NCBI GenBank assembly: GCA_025716815.1
Contig: JAIXMN010000007.1
Coordinates: forward strand, 885,501-949,500
DNA from: Dichotomocladium elegans
Taxonomy: Eukaryota > Mucoromycota > Mucoromycetes > Mucorales > Lichtheimiaceae
Reading direction: 5' to 3'
Length of the DNA: 64,000 nucleotides
Shown here: in pieces, positions 60,374 through 64,000 of the stretch
Layout: the number at the start of each line of letters is the position of its first letter
Numbering within the stretch: position 1 is the stretch's first letter
The notes under the pieces: generated by a model
Databases searched by the model: none
The model's input: only the letters and a program-made list of their open reading frames with translations
What the model was told of the DNA's origin: nothing
Translations under genes and position numbers: made by a program

Positions 60374-61999
60374 CGACTCTGAAGCAGTAATGTTTATCAT
60401 TGTTAGATCCACTCATAGCGTTTTGGTGTGTTAGGGTAAGCAAGGTTTTACCAGCATCGCGATAATAACCTACTCCGCTGCATGAGATGTCTTTCGTATA
60501 TATGGATATTATTTATTACCACTGTACGATGTCCAAGTCTGAGGAACACTGGCGAGGAGGCTGCAAACGAACCACCAAATTATTTTTCCAATCAAAATCG
60601 TAACACAGAACAATAATGAAAGTAAACGCACATGACACACTGCTGTGCTTTCTTATGAGATGACAAAGGCGGAACACAAACGGGAGGAACAGGTACATTA
60701 GCCGTTGATAATTCGCACCAGGTTAGCATCAGGGCATCTTGAAGTTTGCAAATGTGCAGAAAGGAGGCGGAGCGCAGGGATGGTAGCGATTAGTATATTC
60801 TGAGTGTACCCTCGCACAAGTTTTACAAACAAGACTTGCATTGGACTTTATCTTGTCTGGACACGGTCAGTGATCGGCATCCAGCTTGCAAGGCCAGGGC
60901 AGCATTCCTGAAACAATCTTGGTCGCTGTGCTGCAATGCACGGAAGGTTTCTTTTTTTTCAAATGAGATGGATGAGTATTTGGTCTTCAGCATCTACCCC
61001 TTCTCTTATGGTCTCCTCCCCCGGTGTTCTCCTTAAGGATGGGCCTTTGGGGTATGTTCAAAGAGAGAAGCTGGGTTCTAATGCCATTCGTACATACCAA
61101 GCCCGTGTTCGATAATGCGTTTTTGACCAGGCAAGGTTCCCAAAAGAAACTGATTAAGGATTACTTCTGCATCCTTCTCTCGCTGGGGTTGATGATAAAT
61201 GGAAGAGTGGAAGAAGAACATTGTAGTTGACAACGTTCTGGAACTGTCTCACCACAAATCAAATGAGATTTCGTTACTAATAAGAAAGAAGGAACGGCAA
61301 TGGAACTGTCGAAAAGTAGTCAGTCCCCTTTCTATCTTGATTTACATGTTCCTCCTGCTTTATATGGCCTATATTATTATTATTATGCTCACAAAGGCTC
61401 TCTCCTCTTCCTTTTTTCGAACTTATCTTTATCAATACAAAAAAAAACCTTACTTTCCTCAAGTGTAACACTAAACGGGCTCTACCGCACATTTACCCCG
61501 GTGCAACTTGCATTGACATGGTACGTAATCCTGCACAAAAGTTGATGAAACCATGGTATGAGCGTGTGTATTGATTTCAAAAGACACAGAGAAATTTTTG
61601 TAAGGGGTGCTGGTGAGCGAGGGATAGCTATTGCTGCCAATGACGATATCTCACCAACTCCCTCCGCTTTCGACATACTAACAAAACCCCTGTGGCAATG
61701 AGTGGTACAGCTTTACACTCGCTCTATCAATTAGGAGCAGTGGCAAAGCGTAAAAAGAGATGGAATAGAGAAAAAGGCGGGCGAGTTTGAACCTTGTTTC
61801 CTCCTTTTGCTGTCGTATATGATCGGATGATTTTTTTTACAGCGCTGGGTTCGTTTTAAGGGGTGGCGACGCCAACTCTGAGAAAGGGAGAAGGAGCCTT
61901 ATGTGAACGGTGTTTGGCTATAACCTATAAAACCCAAACTTATTCCTTGGTCTCTTTTTCACTCTTTCGTTGATTGATAATCCTTGTTTTGGTCTCCAA
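60374..61999. other. Intergenic region, 1.6 kb
   Basis: No supported gene; scattered ORFs of 60-90 codons on both strands without motifs. The right end is the promoter of the gene at 62000. Confidence 0.45.
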
Positions 62000-63071
62000 A
62001 TGGTAATGTTTTGGCCCCGTCAGGTATGTTCCACACAAAGAGTTACTTCAACCAAGCGCAAAAAATTAACATGGACTTTATAAATAGTCAAATGGATTTC
62101 TTGCCAATGCCGGTGACCATGCCATGGAGGTAAATGATCCAAAGCCACAAGATCTCCCCTTCAAGTACCAAAGCATAAAATTCTAATATACAGCCTGTCC
62201 TGCTCCATAGACGCTGCACAAGGCTTGTCTGGCTGCGCTGGACGCTGTGTTGCGCCTCATTGTTGTTGAAATAACCGGTCAGAAAAAGCAGCAACAATCT
62301 TCGGTCCGCATAAGCATGCTGGACTCTATCCGATTCAGTCTCAACGGTCTAGGAAGTAGAAATAGCTCAACACAGCTCCATCACATCCTCGAAGAAGTCG
62401 ATTTACTGCTGCTACATGACCGCTGTTTACTGACCACAGCAACCCTTGCTCAAGTTGGGCGCGCCCTTGCCTATGTCCTACACCGACTCAATCGCTCGAC
62501 TGATTACCCCTCCTCTTGCACCACTCTTGAGTTTACACAGGTCTGCCACGACTTGCTAATCGCTCTCAATAACGCGCCTGTAACGCTTGATCCGTATACA
62601 CGCCCTTTGATGCAAGCCCTCACCCTAGGAGAAGACGAAGAGCCTCCTGCCTATCATGCTAGCAACGACTACGCGACATCAGTAGGGAACGTGAAGCCAC
62701 CAAAATATGATGATGAGTTGGATTATATCATGAGCACATTGTCACGTCACTCGCTCCACTACGATAAACAGCGCGTGGATCTGGCACATCGGAAAGAGCA
62801 GACGCAATCCCTTGCTGACTTGCTGGCTAAGTCACAGTATCGACCGGAACTCTATCGGCAACGCTATACGCTTTCAGCCACAAAGGAACGCGACCTCTTT
62901 TTGATTGGACTCTTTCACAAGATTGACCGCCTGCAAAGCCGCCGGCTTAGCAATCAGGATGCAGAATTACCAAAACATGGCCTCGATCTTTTACTACACC
63001 ATATTGCACGCACTAAGCGACCAGGATTCGACAATCAACGTGCTGCATTTTCCTTTCCCTCATCTGCATGA
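62000..63071 (+). CDS. Unknown protein with two PPxY motifs
   Basis: Three exons (62000-62023, 62088-62129, 62211-63071) join in phase to 308 aa, starting MVMFWPRQSNGFLANAG. The first half is helical (ALDAVLRLIVVEITGQKKQQ, LHHILEEVDLLLLHDRCLL). The middle holds EEPPAYHAS and VKPPKYDDEL, two PPxY motifs about 25 residues apart, the type bound by WW domains of Rsp5/NEDD4 ligases. The last third is helical and charged (YTLSATKERDLFLIGLFHKI). No family was recognised. The two very small first exons are supported only by phase and splice signals; translation could instead start inside exon 3. Confidence 0.6.
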
Positions 63072-63340
63072 ACCAACTTGCATATTATATCATTATATTC
63101 CTTCGAAAATCATCCTTATCGTTTTCTGTGCATACTTCCTGGCGCCTGCTTCTCGTGAGCATCATTCATTCCCGCAACCTCGTTGTAAGAAAGAAGACAT
63201 CATCGTCTTAAAAGATTGTGGTTCAGCGTGCTGCCCATCTTTTGTTGATTTCTCTTTCACTCTCTCTGTTTCAATATGAAAGGGAAAGGTAGATACAACA
63301 CAAATATATACATATCTATCTATCTATCTATTATACATAA
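63072..63340. other. 3' flank with a short (CTAT)n tract
   Basis: T-rich 3' untranslated sequence of the gene ending at 63071, then a CTAT microsatellite (63314-63332) next to the start of the next transposon copy. Confidence 0.5.
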
Positions 63341-64000
63341 ATTAAAGTCGTACCCAGTCAGTTCTGAAGTCGCAGGACTACAAAAATAAAAGTCGCGTTT
63401 TGCCCAGAAATCTTTACGCATGATGACAAAGCAAATGTCGCATGCACAGCGAAAGATGTCGGTCCAAAAAAATTGGCAAATCCATCTCTACCCATTTACA
63501 TTCTGAAATGAGCAATCTATTTTTTTACGATGGTCAAGGCCACGTCGTTGATGTAAGAAATGTACTCTCTGCAATCCGTTTGTTCTCATACAGAATATCT
63601 GCGCAGCATATCTTGCAAAGATAACTCTGAGCTTACTGCCACGCACATTCCCAAGAGAAAGGATACAGACATTCGGATGAAAGAAGCGGGGATCAAGCGC
63701 AGTACACAGCGTACACTGACCAAGACAAGGTCAGATTTTTCAAGCTGATGTTTGAGAAGGTATTGAGTGCATCAGCTGCTGCAAAACAGCTAGGAATCCA
63801 TGTTCGTTCAGTTCAGCGACGGGCATCACAGTACGAAAAGGACCCTGACAGCATTTTTAAGAAACGTAGAGGCAGAGGTCGTTCATGTATTCTATTTAAG
63901 ACTGGTTGATGAGAAATCCGTCAATTGTCCTAGAGCAGCTGATGGAGCAACTCCTCCAGAGATTTGAAGGTCTAAAAGTATCCAAAACTCCATCGATTTA
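63341..64000 (+). mobile_element. IS630/Tc1-mariner-like transposon, copy F, cut by the window edge
   Basis: The element opens AAATTAAAGTCGTACCCAGT, the inverse of the outer ends of copies A-E. Plus-strand frames give NLFFYDGQGHVVD, SLQSVCSHTEYLRSISCKDN, HIPKRKDTDIRMKEAGIKRS, then LMFEKVLSASAAAKQLGIHV and RSVQRRASQYEKDPDSIFKK, a helix-turn-helix DNA-binding region. Stop codons and a frame change are already present in this part, so this copy is also degenerate. Its catalytic blocks lie beyond the window. Confidence 0.75.

Overview
This window is nuclear DNA from a filamentous fungus, most likely an early-diverging one of the Mucoromycota (Mucorales type). The basis is intron-rich genes with short gt-ag introns (about 50-120 bp), long polyglutamine tracts, and degenerate transposons of a kind I recognise from Mucorales: an IS630/Tc1-mariner transposase family and a TnpB/Fanzor-like protein. 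No species is claimed. All exon structures were worked out by eye from reading frame, splice sites and family conservation.

Genes from left to right. 1-505: 5' part of a GST-like-domain gene (minus). 2121-3780: type II membrane O-fucosyltransferase-like protein. 5576-6572: six-pass membrane protein. 8160-10682: kelch-BTB protein. 14889-16036: serine-rich membrane-anchored protein. 16835-17991: SAP30BP/HCNGP homologue. 19840-24116: SH3-REM-RasGEF protein. 24431-25566: alpha-arrestin. 25985-28282: MFS sugar transporter. 28335-30959: cytosolic glutamyl-tRNA synthetase (minus). 33061-35162: AreA/GAT1-type GATA factor (minus). 41229-44445: HELLS/LSH/DDM1-type SNF2 remodeller (minus). 44792-46003: aldo/keto reductase (minus). 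52405-53825: IWR1/SLC7A6OS homologue. 53925-56140: poly(A)-binding protein (minus). 57030-58864: RIO2 kinase (minus). 59423-60373: small coiled-coil protein (minus). 62000-63071: unknown protein with two PPxY motifs.

The accessory story is the mobile DNA. Four copies of a leader of about 400-550 bp lie at 11041-11560, 37650-38180, 48790-49195 (reversed) and 49480-49905. Three of them precede broken ORFs that look like Fanzor proteins, the eukaryotic relatives of TnpB. A fourth Fanzor-like remnant, the C-terminal part, lies at 18088-18540. Every leader or Fanzor remnant lies within about 1.3 kb of a degenerate Tc1/mariner-like transposase; a sixth transposase copy runs off the right end. A TA-flanked MITE of 154-172 bp is nested in these elements.

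The most striking large-scale feature is an inverted pair of transposon-derived arms (37650-41040 and 46480-49195). They flank a 5.4-kb island holding only the DDM1/LSH-type remodeller and an aldo/keto reductase.

Functionally the host genes are mainly housekeeping or signalling: translation and RNA (GluRS, PABP, RIO2, IWR1, SAP30BP), Ras signalling (RasGEF, perhaps the kelch-BTB protein), nutrient control (GATA factor, sugar transporter, arrestin) and chromatin (HELLS/DDM1). They do not form operons or an obvious metabolic cluster.
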